Source: Pontederia crassipes (taxonomy: Eukaryota > Streptophyta > Magnoliopsida > Commelinales > Pontederiaceae). Taken from it: 64,000 bases of DNA. The notes beneath the pieces are model-generated. The model worked only from the letters and a program-made list of their open reading frames with translations, was not told the DNA's origin and ran no database searches. The stretch's first letter is position 1. Each line of letters starts with the position of its first letter. Of this stretch, positions 36,600-48,310 are shown piece after piece. The stretch covers positions 15,019,501 through 15,083,500 of the forward strand of contig CM060196.1 in the NCBI GenBank assembly GCA_030549335.1. Direction: 5' to 3'. Made by a program: the position numbers and the translations under genes.

Positions 36600-38088
36600 A
36601 TTTAATAATAGTATGTAACCATGCGATTTGCATAGTCTTACTTTTATTGTTATCCTATTGGTGTTGTTTTACTTTGCTTATATTATGTAGTCACTTTTGG
36701 ATGATCACTTTATATTGATTAGGTGAAGGAATATTGTTTTACTTTGTGAACAGTATATATTCACTTTTGGATAAGCATAGGTTAATTGAATATATGAACA
36801 TTAGCTCGCTTGAAATAAACATCTACAATGAGATACAAATTCAATTTAAGATAATAATATTTATCATGATCTCATCGACATTTTGCTAAGAGACCAAATG
36901 TAAATGAGTCAATATTTATACCTTAGTTGGGGTAAATAAATTGTACTCAGAAACAAGGGAAATGACGTGTACAATTTCTCTGAAAGTTATATGGAATAAA
37001 AAATAGAATATGTGAAAAAATAAATATTTTATTCAAAGTTTTTTTTGTTACACCATATACAACAAAACTATTAAGAAATAAAGTTGGAGAAAATATATTC
37101 TCCCAAGAATGGCATTGACTTCATCTAATATATTAAGACTATTCAAATTTGAAGGTAAACAATTTTCAAATATGATAATGTTTATAATGAACACTAATAA
37201 AGGTCAAGGTCAGTTATTATCTCATGTGATGATATTTCTTAAAAAAATAATATTTTTACAAATATAACTAGTAGAAGGTCCCGCACGATGTGCGGTAAAT
37301 ATAAAGACAAAATTTGTGTGAAAATAAAATAAATATGATAATAAATTATATATTTTATTTAAATATTTATTTAAGAAAAAAATTGTGAGTCTTAAACATC
37401 TATAACCATTAATCAAGTTATATATGAATAATTTACATTCAAAATGGTTATATAGTTAATTTATAAAATTATTTTTTCATAATATTTTAATACTTCAATG
37501 TCTAATAATTATTTAATTAAAAATGATAAGTTTTAGATACAGGTGGCAGCATATTAATATGTCGAGTGTAAATAGATTATGATATTATTAAGTTTATACA
37601 CCAATTTTCTTTTATGTGGCATGAGAATATTATCCTTTTAATTTTAGTTTTTATTTTTTAATACAGCACTAAAATATAAATACAATTATTCACATTTATA
37701 TAGAAAATAATTGTTGATAAAAATTACTTTCATGTCTTGTTTGTTGTTAACGAATTCCTTTTTTTTGCAATACCCAAATTAATCCTTTATTCTTGAATAT
37801 TTTCTTTAAAATTTTCTGTTTATTTAGATTTTATGATTTATCTTTAATTATGACTCACATGTGATTAATAATGATTTTGCATAAACTATTTCTTAAAAAA
37901 TTAATAATTTTACATATATAATTTTATGTGTCTTTTTCATGCATAAGAAATGAATTAAAGAATGTAATTCATAGAGAAGTATTTCGTAATTTGACATAAA
38001 TCTATAATGAAGTTCAATTTATTTAATGTATTCTTTTTTATATACATGAACATAATTTGTAATAGCCGTGCATGGGTTCTTAGACTAG
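36600..38088 (+). mobile_element. Helitron-type 3' region, copy 2, interrupted
   Basis: Shares long stretches with 32815-33716 and ends in the same GGGTTCTTAGACTAGTAAT at 38088. Its hairpin has decayed (GCCGTGCATGGG). It is longer because an opposite-strand Helitron-like end starts at 37268 inside it. Phrases TTTCTTAAAAAA and ATATAA occur both before that point (37228-37266) and after it (37888-37920). Confidence 0.5.
37268..37295 (-). mobile_element. Helitron 3' terminus on the minus strand
   Basis: Read on the minus strand, CCGCAC-ATC-GTGCGG (37295-37281) is followed by a 9-nt spacer and CTAG ending at 37268, before T. This is exactly the layout of the end at 33689-33716, but with a different stem sequence. 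It marks a second Helitron family or subfamily inserted in reverse. The body beyond 37296 is AT-rich and its 5' end is not identified. Confidence 0.55.
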
Positions 38089-40195
38089 TAATAACAATAA
38101 AAATGCAAAAGTCTTATGAAGCTACATGAATAACAACGTTAACTGAGTTTACATATATAAACAAACTCCAAAGAAAATGAAGAACATAAATAAAAAAACT
38201 CATAATCATTTAACATGAGTCCACCATACTTCTCAATGTGCAGAATGATTATTTAAAATATTGAATATGTAAGAAAGATGAATTTTCACAAGTTTTGAGG
38301 TTCACTACATAATATATTTTTATATGTGTATGTGTATATTCTTAAGATAGATTATGTTTATTTAAATATGACAAATTTTTCTTTTTATATAAAGTAGGCA
38401 TAATTTAATTACTATTTTTAATGACAAATGAGTATTTTTTTTCAACATTTAATCGATACAAGTCAAGATGTTTGGCCTTTCCAATTTTTCTAACTCACTT
38501 TTTTCCTTTTTTGAAGCATATTAAGACACGACCATATACTTTTCCTTAGTTGGATTTGTCTTACTACATAGAAAAAGTACAAATAATCGCAGCAACAAAA
38601 AATTTAAATTATTTTTTAAACATTTGTTAGTCGTGTACAATTGCCTAACTATTATGAATTTGATCGTTTTCACTTTTCAGATATTTTAAAAGAACTAGAG
38701 AACACACTCACGCTTCCCGTGATTAAAAACCATATTAATATTTAAATAGTATTGTTTGTATTAAATAAATGTCGCGAGCCTAGCTTTTAATCATAATAAT
38801 ATATCAATTTACATAACTTCTTAGTCACATATATGTTTTGTTTATCTTTTGTTGCATTTTATCTATTTGATTAAATTTATATTATTCTTTACTATATATT
38901 TTTTAAAACTATTGTTATTCATTTATGGACTATATTTTTCACCATACTATATGCACATAATATAAAAATTAAGAGTAAGTAGGAACTTGTACCATGGATT
39001 GAGGTATATATTACAGAAAATATAATTTAAATTATTTTTTTTGGAAAAATATTGTCATGAATCTAGGTTTTAATCATAATAATATATAACAATTTACTAA
39101 AAATACTTATTAAGAATATATATGTTTTATATATTTTTATTGCATTTTATATATTTGTATTAATTTATTATACAAATAAATGATAACTTATTGTACGAAT
39201 AAATGATTTTGAAAGTTTCATTTTGGCGAGTTTATCCCTTTCTAACAAAAATATGATGGTGATCAAACAATTTCATTTTTTTGCAAAAAATACTATGAAA
39301 ATTATATCTATAGAAAAGTGATCAATCACCCCATGACCCATTGTATAATAAATAAGGGGAAAAAAGAAAAAAAATGGGGGAGGCTGATTAATAAGGAGAA
39401 GGAATGTAAAAAAAATCAAATAGTGGAAGTTTTATCTTCTTTTCGTGCAAGAAATAGAATAAAGAAAAATGATATATATTAAAGTTGATATGATAAGGCT
39501 ATTGGAGTGATTAAAGGAAATGAAAAGAAATTAAGGAAGATATAGACATTTAAAAAAAGAAGTGATAAGGTTCAATTGGAATGATGTCATAAAATAAATG
39601 AAAAATTGTATAAGAGAAGAAAAGAATTAGAGAAGAACGAAAAATAAAAAAAAACAAAGAGAATGAGATTATTATGATTTAGAAAATGTGAAGAGTGTTT
39701 AGAAAGTTACAATAAGTTAGTGGATTAGAAATATATATATATATATATATATATATGAGCGGTGGGGGAGATAATTTTATGTATAATTAGTAGTTATAAG
39801 ATGTTAAAAAGGGATGAGTGAGAACGATGTTATAGATGAATACGAGGGAAGGAAAGGATAAAAAGTTTTTAGGAAAACTCAGAAATACTAAAGACTAGAT
39901 AAAACTTTAGTAACGGAAAGATTGACAATAATTTTAGTTACTCTATGAAACTAATACTTTTAAATCAGAATTCAATATAAATATAATTAATAGGATTGAA
40001 TGGGATGCTAGAAGAAGACCAAGCGACCAAAATCAGAATTCAATATAACTATAACTAATAATATTTAATGGATTTCTAGAAGAAGACCAAGGGATAAAAT
40101 GAAGTTTAATTGTTCGAATAGGAAAAACATTTGGGTCATTTTTAGACAAATACTTATGTAGGAACAACAATTTGTCGTTCAAGCTTCCATTGGAG
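38089..40195. other. AT-rich gene-free stretch left of the LTR element
   Basis: Contains a TA microsatellite at about 39731-39757 and a 67-bp tandem duplication at 39963-40095 (AATCAGAATTCAATATAA, GAAGAAGACCAAG). No gene seen. Confidence 0.5.
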
Positions 40196-40200
40196 ATGAA

Positions 40201-41524
40201 TAATAATTGAGTATTTAGGCATTAATAGTGGTATAATTATCAACTTATTAAAGTTGTATTTCTGATTATTGGATTATATATGTTGAAGATTTCGGAGTTT
40301 CCATTTCTTTACATGTTTCAGGAACTTTCGAACATTGACGGAAAGACGCAGAAACACCAGGAAACGATTACAATGTGGTCAGACCGTATTACTAGCGTGT
40401 CAACCGTATTGGACGTCTCCAGGCCGTATTTCACTCGCACCGAAAATTACAATCTGACCGTATTGAAGGAGGACAAACCGTATCAAACAAATTCAGGCCG
40501 TATTACACTCGCAGTGGAAATTACGACCTGCCCGTATTGGAGGTGTGGCGTCCATATTGAGGCAACTTGAACCGTATCATCTTGAGGAAGTTACGACCAG
40601 ACCGTAGCACATTTGACCGAGCCGTATTGGACCTATTTTGATCGTATTGTGCTAATATTTGGGGTATTTTGAGCCTTTTTGTAACCCTAACTTGAAGGGA
40701 CTATAAAAGAGATTTTTGGAGACGAAAATAGGGGTCCAGACTTTATTTTTGAGAGGATCAAGACGGCTGGGACGAACACATTTTCTTTCTCTGCACTTCT
40801 ATACTTTTCTGAGACTAAAGATCTTTTTTTTCATGAACCCTTACGTTTCAATGATGATTTCTTTCTCTATGTGTGGCTAAACTTCTTTTTTCGGGTTTGA
40901 TGAAACCTAAGGTTGATCTTTAGGGAATATTTTTATTGGATCTTATGTGTTCTTTGTTTTCATGTGCTTTATGTAATGCTTATATTAGATTGACCACCTA
41001 GTTAAGGGACCGAAGATTTTCCTGATTACGAAAGTATTTCATCAAGATTAGTTCAAATGAATGACATGAAATGTATTGTGTCTTAGAAATAAGGATAATC
41101 ATTTTATTTATGAATCTTGGCTTATAATGCAATTAAATAATTTAAATGACCACGAAAGTAGGCGTTTATTATTTTAATTAGAATTGTGTTTGTCTGAAAA
41201 GGAGTTGCATGACTTTTGAAGATTGAGTAGAACACTAATGATTTTATTATCTCTAAATTCCCTATGATCAATACCCTAGGTGAATTCAAAACTCGAGAAC
41301 TGTTATTCTCATTTATTTTTCATAATCAATTCTCGTCCTTTCTCGTCATTTTCTGCACTCATTTCAGCTTTTCACTTTTATTTAGTTTTTGTTATTACTT
41401 CAACCCTTTCTAACCGTTTAGATATCAATTAGAATGATATAATTCTAATACTTAAACTCTTCTCTGTAGGATGCTATTTTATATACTACGACATTGACTC
41501 CATATACTTGGGGGAGATTTATCA
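40201..41524 (+). repeat. 5' LTR
   Basis: Starts TAATAATTGAG where the 3' LTR has TGATAATTGAG, so the terminal TG is mutated to TA. It ends ATTTATCA. It contains a spaced CCGTATT array (40388-40640), then a GACTATAAAAGAG TATA-like promoter at about 40700. Length 1324 bp. Confidence 0.9.
40388..40650 (+). repeat. Spaced CCGTATT motif array inside the 5' LTR
   Basis: About twelve copies of CCGTATT or one-step variants (CCGTATC, CCATATT, CCGTAGC, TCGTATT) occur every 15-40 bp in the U3 part, upstream of the TATA-like box. The 3' LTR has the same array. It may be a cluster of transcription-factor sites. Confidence 0.6.
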
Positions 41525-41530
41525 AGTTTT

Positions 41531-41546
41531 TTGCACCGTTGCCGGG
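41531..41546 (+). other. Primer binding site (tRNA-Asp type)
   Basis: TTGCACCGTTGCCGGG, six bases after the LTR end, is close to TGGCGCCGTTGCCGGG, the complement of the plant tRNA-Asp 3' end. Two mismatches are seen in the first half. Confidence 0.75.
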
Positions 41547-41734
41547 AAAGAGCGTCAATATTAGAATTTTGATTTTATTTGTTAATCTAGATAAAAATTT
41601 CTTTTCTTTTTGTGTATGCATCGCAGAAATAGGGCACTTGAACCATATATTCCTGAAATTGAAAAATAGTGCCGAGCAAATCGAAGAGCAAGAAGAGACA
41701 ACAAATGACCAACAATTAGAATAGAATATTGAAT

Positions 41735-42895
41735 ATGGAAGAAGGCCAACAGCAACAGCAGCAGATAGAGGAAGTTGAACCTCCAACGAGGGATATAGCC
41801 AGAAGGTCTTATAGAGGCACCACCCCGAGTATTATGGGCCCTAGGATTGCTGCAAATAATTTTGAATTGAAGTCTGGGCTCATTCAAATGGTGCAATTGA
41901 ATCAGTTTAGAGGAGAATGCAATAAAGACCCTCTATCACACATCAATCGCTTCATTCAAATGTGTGCCACCATCAAGATGAATGGGGTTGAAGAAGATGC
42001 CATCAAGATGGAACTTTTTCCATTCTCTCTCAGGGATGAAGCATAAGACTGGTTGGACTCCCAACCTCCTAGAGCCTTCAACACATGGGATGAACTATTT
42101 CAAGCTTTTATGAAGAGATTTTTTCCTCCAAAAAAATTCATTAAACTGAGGAATGAAATCACTTGTTTCAAGCAAAAAGAAAATGAATCTCTAGGCAATG
42201 CATGGAAGAGATTCAAGAAATTACAGAGGCAGTGCCCACATCATGCAATACCTGCTTGGTTCTTGATAGAGACCTTCCACAATGGTCTCTCTCCCAGTTT
42301 GAAATTTAACATTGATTCAACAACGGCAAGTGGTTCCATCATGAACCTTTCTTACTCACAAGCTTGTAATTTGTTGGATCAGTTGGCTATGAATGATGAA
42401 AACTATGATGAAGAAGAACCATCAAGAGCAGCATCTGTTAGAGACCACGAAGGATACAGAGAATTGAGTGCTAAGGTGGATAATGCAGTTTGTGGCAAGT
42501 ATGAATACATCACAACCTATTTGTAACGATTGTGGAGGACCTCACAATGCCCTGAATTGCATGCACCATGAACAAGCCAATGTCATGGCAAATACAAACA
42601 CGGGAAACAATCAATATGCCACTACATATAATCCAAGATGAAGGAATCATCCCAATTTCTCTTGGGGAAATTAAACCAGGCCATCTCAGCAACCAAGGCC
42701 ACCACTTCCTGGCATTCTACCTCGACCACATTATCAAGCTCCATACCAACCATCGTTTCAGCAACAACTCCAGTATCAACAACCACCCCCACAACTCCAG
42801 GTGGAAAAGAAATAATCTTGGGAGCTTGCAATTGAAAAACTGGCGAATGCAACAAATGCCAAATTTGAAAAGATTGAGAAAGGGATAGAGCAACT
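41735..42895 (+). pseudogene. Retrotransposon gag, broken
   Basis: Capsid-type sequence with ESLGNAWKRFKKLQRQCPHH, WDELFQAFMKRFFPP and KLRNEITCFKQKENESL, typical of the plant retrotransposon gag domain. A TAA stop falls at 42044 between RDEA and DWLDSQ. A CCHC-like knuckle (C-x2-C-x3-H-x4-C, CNDCGGPHNALNC) lies at 42522-42560 but in another frame relation, and further stops follow at about 42640-42810. It cannot make one protein. Confidence 0.85.
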
Positions 42896-42899
42896 AATC

Positions 42900-43847
42900 A
42901 CATCGAATAGGAACTTGGAGTATCAAGTGGGGCAAATAGCTAGCTCCATGCATTCTGGAGAAGAGGGCAGCCTTTCGAGTAAAACTCAGGTGAACCCTCG
43001 CGAGCATTGCAATGTAGTGGAATTGAGAAGTGGCAAATCATTAGAGCCTCTTTTGAAGAAAATTATAAACAAAGGAAATGAAGTTGTGGAGGACAACACT
43101 ACAGAGCCACTAGAGTCTCCTTACAAGCCTCCACCACCATATGTGCCACCAATTCCATTTTCTCAAAGGCTCCAAAAGCCCAAGATGGATCAACAATTTG
43201 AAAAGTTTGTAAAATTATTTAAACAACTACATATAAATATTTCTTTTGCAGATGCCATTACTCAGATTCCTACATATGCAAAATTTTTGAGGGAGATTAT
43301 ATCAAAGAAGATGACTCTTGAGGAATATGAAACCATTTCTTTGTCAGAGAAATGTAGTGCAGTGATATAAAGAAAGTTGCTACCAAAGCTGAGGGACCCG
43401 AGTAGCTTCTCAATTCCTTGTATTATTGATCATCTGAACATTGACAAAGCTTTGTGTGATTTACGTGCAAGTGTATCTCTGATGCCCCTTTCTATTTACA
43501 AGAGATTATGATTGAACGAATTGAAGCCTACTAATATCTCACTATAATTGGCTCATCGTTCAATCACCTATCCAATGAGAGTTGTAGAAAATGTACTACT
43601 GAAGGTGGATAAGTTTTTTATACCAGTAGACTTCATTGTCTTGGACATGGAGGAGGATGGGGAAATACCCATAATTTTAGGAAGACCATTTTTGGCCACT
43701 GCTGGTGCCTTCATTGATGTCAAGAATGGAGAGTTGACCTTCACCATTGGAGAAGAAAAAGTGGAGATTGACCTTTCACAATCTTCCAAATTTCGAACTC
43801 TGACTAATCAAATTTTCTTTGTAGATTACATTGATGAGAAGGAGTAA
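42900..43847 (+). pseudogene. Retrotransposon aspartic protease region, broken
   Basis: Linker with VVELRSGKSLEP, then a protease fold ending in IPIILGRPFLATAGAFIDVK. The catalytic block reads CDLRASVSLMP (about 43454-43486), where family members have D-L-G-A, so the glycine after the catalytic Asp is changed to Arg. Stops occur at about 43368, 43508 and 43545. Confidence 0.8.
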
Positions 43848-43850
43848 AAA

Positions 43851-44063
43851 GTGTTGCAAGACATGTCGCAGAAGAACACATTTGAACGCCCATTGCTGAA
43901 CTCAATTGATGTCGGATGTAAAGAATTGCATGAATTAAGTGCCACATTAGGAGTTCACCCTAATCACGCTATGAGATTACTAAAGACAGATAAAAAACTG
44001 AAGCCGCACTTATTGGTTGATGAATTTGAAAGGAGGAAACCACCTGATCCATCGCTTGGATGA
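43851..44063 (+). pseudogene. Short remnant after the protease
   Basis: An open frame of 70 codons (HELSATLGVHPNHAM) follows the protease and ends just before the GTGTCGGGCCAACGACGTTA phrase. In autonomous relatives the polymerase would start here. No RT motif is visible, so this is likely the deletion junction. Confidence 0.4.
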
Positions 44064-45530
44064 TCATTCAATGTGTCGGGCCAACGACGTTAAATAGAGG
44101 CGCTTCTTGGGAGGCAACCCAAGATTTTTCTCTTATCATTTTGTTCTTTGAATTGTGCTTTTGGAATAAATAGCCTCTCATCAACACATGTATGCTCATT
44201 GTAGAATATCGACATGCTAGGAGGCGATTGGACCATGATTTACAAGATTAATGACTAACACATTAAGCATAGTGATTGGTCGGCGTTCTCACCTCCACCA
44301 CATGGCATGTGAGCTTTCTTTACCTCAATCCTAATTTATGTTTTGACATGTTAGAAACATTGAGGACAATGTTTATTTCAGGTTTGGGGGAAAAGGAGGT
44401 TAGTTAATATTAGCACGAGTCTGTGTGTTATTATGAGTGTCTACTTGTGAGTTTAGTCGTGTCGTTAAGTATTTGCTTTTTCATGTGTCGAGTCAAATTA
44501 GCGGTTATGTATGAACCCCTTATCTTTTAATCCATGTTGTTGGCACGTTTTAAATATGCATGAGTTAATGTATCTTATCATATACATAGTTGTTTGCATT
44601 ATCTCATATCGCCAAAGAATAGTGCATGTCATCAAGTATGAATTAGGAAACATTATACATAACAATGTTGATCCTCTAATCCGCATGACTGATTTATTTT
44701 GAACATTCCTGAAGAAGAACATAAAAACATAAATGACTTTAGCTTGGAACCAAAGCGAGTGACATGTAGCCTGACCTTGCACATAACTTCGTCTGGAATC
44801 TTACATTAGCACCCACTTAGATGATGCTCAATTTTGACCTGCTCCATTGTAGATATAATAAATTATATAGTTAATACATGCTTCATAATTGTACTTCTCT
44901 TCTCGAGTAAGTTGAGAAATTTCTTTTCTTTACTTAATAAAAATCCCAAGTGCCTCATCTAAAAAAAAGTGAGAAAAATTGTGGACAACTTCTCTTCTCT
45001 ATAAATAACTACTCCTCTGTCTCCTCAATTGAGGAAAATATGAGTATGCCACTTATGGCACCGCTAGCACCCAAGTCAAGTATTCTCGGAAGAAAAGCGA
45101 GGCCCGTGCCCAGTGGAAGTCTTCTTTTTATTTGTAATTCCCCAAATTACAAAAGAAAAGAAGTGATAAATATGGCTAAATGAAAAGAGGGTTAGTTGAA
45201 CCCAAGGACAGGTAATTGTCCTCTACATATGCAGATCAACCTTGAGTGTTAATGTAAGTTAGAGATTAGTGCAAGATCTTAAGAGGTAGTTATGTGAAAG
45301 TTTAGTCTGCAGGACGATCTTTTTTGACGTCCATAGGGCACATGCTTCAGTGGTTCCAAATCAAGAGTTTAACAAATGTTTAATGCGTAAATAATGTTCA
45401 AATAGAGAAATATGAGGGCTAGGGAGATATAATGTTATCTATAACGTGGTCAGAAAAATTTGAAGATATATATTTTTTTTGTTGACCCTAAGTTTCTAAT
45501 TGTTGCTTGAGGACAAGCAAAGTTTAATTT
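44064..45530 (+). other. Non-coding 3' interior of the LTR element
   Basis: Begins with GGGAGGCAACCCAAG-type sequence seen downstream of the coding part in Athila/Tat elements. About 1.45 kb without a coding domain. A TTGTTGCTTGAGGACAAGCA phrase at about 45500, just before the PPT, is also common in such elements. Confidence 0.6.
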
Positions 45531-45538
45531 TGGGGGAG
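45531..45538 (+). other. Polypurine tract
   Basis: TGGGGGAG ends one base before the 3' LTR start (TGATAATTGAG at 45540), the expected plus-strand priming site. Confidence 0.8.
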
Positions 45539-45539
45539 T

Positions 45540-46869
45540 TGATAATTGAGTATTTATATATTAATAGTGGTATAATTATCAACTTATTAAAGTTATATTT
45601 CTGATTATTGGATTATATATGTTGAAGATTTCGGAGTCTACATCATTTCTTTATATGTTTCAGGAACTTTCGAACATCGATGGAAAGGCACAGAAACACC
45701 AGAAAATGAGTACAATACAGTCAGATCGTATTACTAGTGTGTCAACCGTTTTGGACGTCTTCAGGCCGTATTTCACTTGCATAAAAAATTACGGTTTGAC
45801 CGTATTGAAGGAGGATAGATCGTATCAAACAAATTCAGGCCGTATTACACTCGCAGTGGAAATTACGACCTGCCCGTATTGGAGGTGTGGTGCCCGTATT
45901 GAAGCAACTTGAACCGTATCGTCTTGAGGAAGTTACGACCAGACCGTAACGCATTTGACCGAGCCGTATTGGACCTATTTTGTCCATATTGGACTAATAT
46001 TTGGAGTATTTTGGGCCTTTTTGTAATCCTAACTTGAGGGGACTATAAAAGAGATTTTTGGAGAAAAAAATAGGGGTTCAGAATTTGTTTTTAAGAGGAT
46101 CAAGACGGCTGGAACGAACGCATTTCTTTCTCTGCACTTCTGTAGTTTTCTGAGACTAAAGATCATTTTCTTTTCATGAACTCTTACGTTTCAATGATGA
46201 TTTCTTTTTCAATGCGTGGCTAAACTTCTTTTCTCGGGTTTGATGAAACATAGGGTTGATCTTTAGGGAATATTTTTATTGGATATGATGTGTTCTTTGT
46301 CTTTCATGTGCTTCATGTAATGCTTATATTAGATTGGCCACATAGTTAAGCGACCGAAGATTTTCCTGATTACGAAAGTATTTCATCAAGATTAGTTCAA
46401 ATGAATGACATGAAATATATTGTTTCTTAGAAATAAGGATAATCATTTTACTTATGAATCTTGGCTTATAATGTAATTAAAATAATTTAAATGACCACGA
46501 AAGTAGGCGTTTATTATTTTAATTAGAATTGTGTTTGTCTGAAAAGGAGATGTATGACTTTTGAAAATTGAGTAGAATACTAATGATTTTATTATTTCTA
46601 AATTTCCTATGATCAATACTCTAGGTGGATTCAAAATCCGAGAACTGTTATTCTCATTTATTTCTCATAATCAATTCTCATCCTTTCTCGTCGTTTTCTG
46701 CACTCATTTCAGCTTTTCACTTTTATTTAATTTTTGTTATTACTTCAATCCTTTCTAACCGTTCAGATATCAATTAGAATCATATAATTCTAATACTTGA
46801 ACTCTTCCTTGTTGGACGATATTTTATATACTATGACATTGACTCTGTATACTTGCGGAAGATTTGTCA
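45540..46869 (+). repeat. 3' LTR
   Basis: 1330 bp, colinear with the 5' LTR, including the CCGTATT array (about 45725-45990) and TATA-like GACTATAAAAGAG. It ends GATTTGTCA before the target copy ATGAA. It keeps the TG start that the 5' LTR lost. Confidence 0.9.
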
Positions 46870-46888
46870 ATGAACATCCTCATATTTG

Positions 46889-47489
46889 CTACTTCCTTGA
46901 TTCAGTTCTTTCCATCTTTTCCTGTACCATAAATAACAGACAAATGCATAAAGAAAAGGAGAACAAGGCAAACAAAAAAAATGTTTTCCTTTCATGAGTT
47001 ATCAGTAACACACACATAAATGAAATTAGGACTTTGTAATTCAATTGGGAATATAACACATGCATGAGATGGATGGATATTAATGCAAAAATGTGCATAT
47101 GCAGAAGTGATAGTTCGATGAAATAATACTTGGTATCCTATTGACGTCCATGCAAACTCCATCTCTGATGGAATTCTTCCATGCCTTGGATTCCACTTCC
47201 CAAGATCATGCACCTAAACATGGTGACACTAAAAGCAAATTACAAAAGGAAATCAGAAATTGACAAATGCAAATAAAAAAATAAAATTTCAACACCGCAT
47301 TCTCTCTCAAAAACATATTTCCATCACTGTATAAAAATATTAGTGCAAAGATTTTTATATAATAAGACCAATTAATACCACAACACAGTGGCAAATTGAT
47401 ATGGTTGGAACATTAGAAGAATTAAATGTTGAAGCACACCTCTTGAGAGATGCAACGTCTGATTGAACATTCCTCCCTTTGTCTCAGGT
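46889..47489 (-). other. Exon-like segments of unknown identity
   Basis: Three minus-strand segments have good splice borders and join in frame: 47489-47440, 47213-47130 and 46921-46889 (stop). The middle one reads VHDLGKWNPRHGRIPSEMEF. I do not recognise the product. They may be the 3' part of the decayed glycosyltransferase locus just upstream (47767-48310) or chance. The last segment ends 15 bp from the LTR element's target duplication, so that insertion may lie in an old 3' UTR. Confidence 0.3.
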
Positions 47490-47766
47490 CTGTCCTCTGA
47501 ACTAACACAATATAAACAAAAAGTCTACTTGAGATGCCACATGTAGGTGATAATGAAAAGGAAAGGAAGAGGCACTAAACTCTTTTCTTAGCACACTGTT
47601 GATACAAAACAAACTCATCCTAGCAAAACGTCTTGATATCATTAATTTTCAAACCTAAAAACCATGATGGAGACCAAACTTTTATGACATGATCAAGATG
47701 CAATGGTATTAACTCGGAAATATATATGCACTACATGAAAATGTTTGGAATGTGCAGAGAACTTAC

Positions 47767-48310
47767 ATAGGAAGAGATTCTCATAGTTTCTCACATCAAG
47801 ATCCATTGAACCAAATTAGAAGATAGCACGTACCCCATCTCGGGTATGTAATCGTGAAATGCATCAATGCCGTCTCACGGGATCAACAATCCATAGTACA
47901 TGTGCTTGTTGAAGGACTAGACCAACCAGTGAGGTAGATGCCGACGTCGCCTTCATCCCGTAGTCGTGGGGCTCATTGTTGGCTACCTTACTGTCATAGA
48001 GTTTCGAGAGATTGGCGAAGTAGGTGTAGGTTTTGCCTTCGTTCATGCTCTCGATGCAGTTCGAAATTATGATATCATCGTAACATGCATGAACTTGAGT
48101 GCTTATCCTCCATGGTGAGGTTACAGAAGCGGACATCGACCTGGACAGAGGCCGCGGGGTGCTATGTTGGCCAACTGGAAGGAGTAGATCTAGTTGAGGA
48201 GGTGGCAACAGGATGCCCATGAGAAGGCAGAAGTGGGGCTTCAACGTGGCAGAGGTTGAAGAATTGAGAATGATGATGGTCGTAGTGGAGCAGGAGGTCA
48301 GCTCCAACAC
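47767..48310 (-). pseudogene. Decayed galactosyltransferase-like (GT31-type) gene fragment
   Basis: Minus-strand reading, with frame changes, gives in order FCLLMGILLPP, VDVRFCNLTMEDK, YDDIIISNCIESMNEGKTYT, YFANLSKLYD, HDYGMKA, HMYYGLLIP, DAFHDYIPEMGYVLSSNLVQ. This follows the block order of plant galactosyltransferase-like proteins (YDDII-NC-E-MN-GKTYTYF, DYVMK-DDD, YYG-VIP, MGYVLS). The DDD metal-binding block is destroyed by a frameshift (about 47940-47950), and a stop follows the IP block. It cannot encode an active enzyme. The family assignment is from remembered motifs only. Confidence 0.55.

Larger units (their letters stand above)
40196..46874 (+). mobile_element. LTR retrotransposon with gag and protease only (TR-GAG-like, Athila/Tat-type features)
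   Basis: Complete in structure: 5-bp target duplication ATGAA at 40196-40200 and 46870-46874, LTRs of about 1.32 kb, a PBS and a PPT. The 4.0-kb interior carries remnants of gag and aspartic protease and then non-coding sequence. No reverse transcriptase, RNase H or integrase is present, so it needed an autonomous partner. The gag and protease blocks, the tRNA-Asp PBS and the GTGTCGGGCCAACGACGTTA-like downstream phrase resemble Ty3/gypsy Athila/Tat elements. In-frame stops show it no longer makes its proteins. The LTRs differ by many substitutions and a few indels, so the insertion is not recent. Confidence 0.9.

Noticed and set aside
41445..41896. Minus-strand frames over the LTR element's PBS and gag start
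   Set aside because: Antisense to the PBS and gag. No homology features.
47767..47806. A separate 68-aa gene starting at the ATG at 47806 and spliced to the 47489-46889 segments
   Set aside because: The putative start lies inside the decayed glycosyltransferase block (GYVLSSNLVQW in another frame), so a new gene start there is unlikely. The downstream segments are kept only as exon-like.
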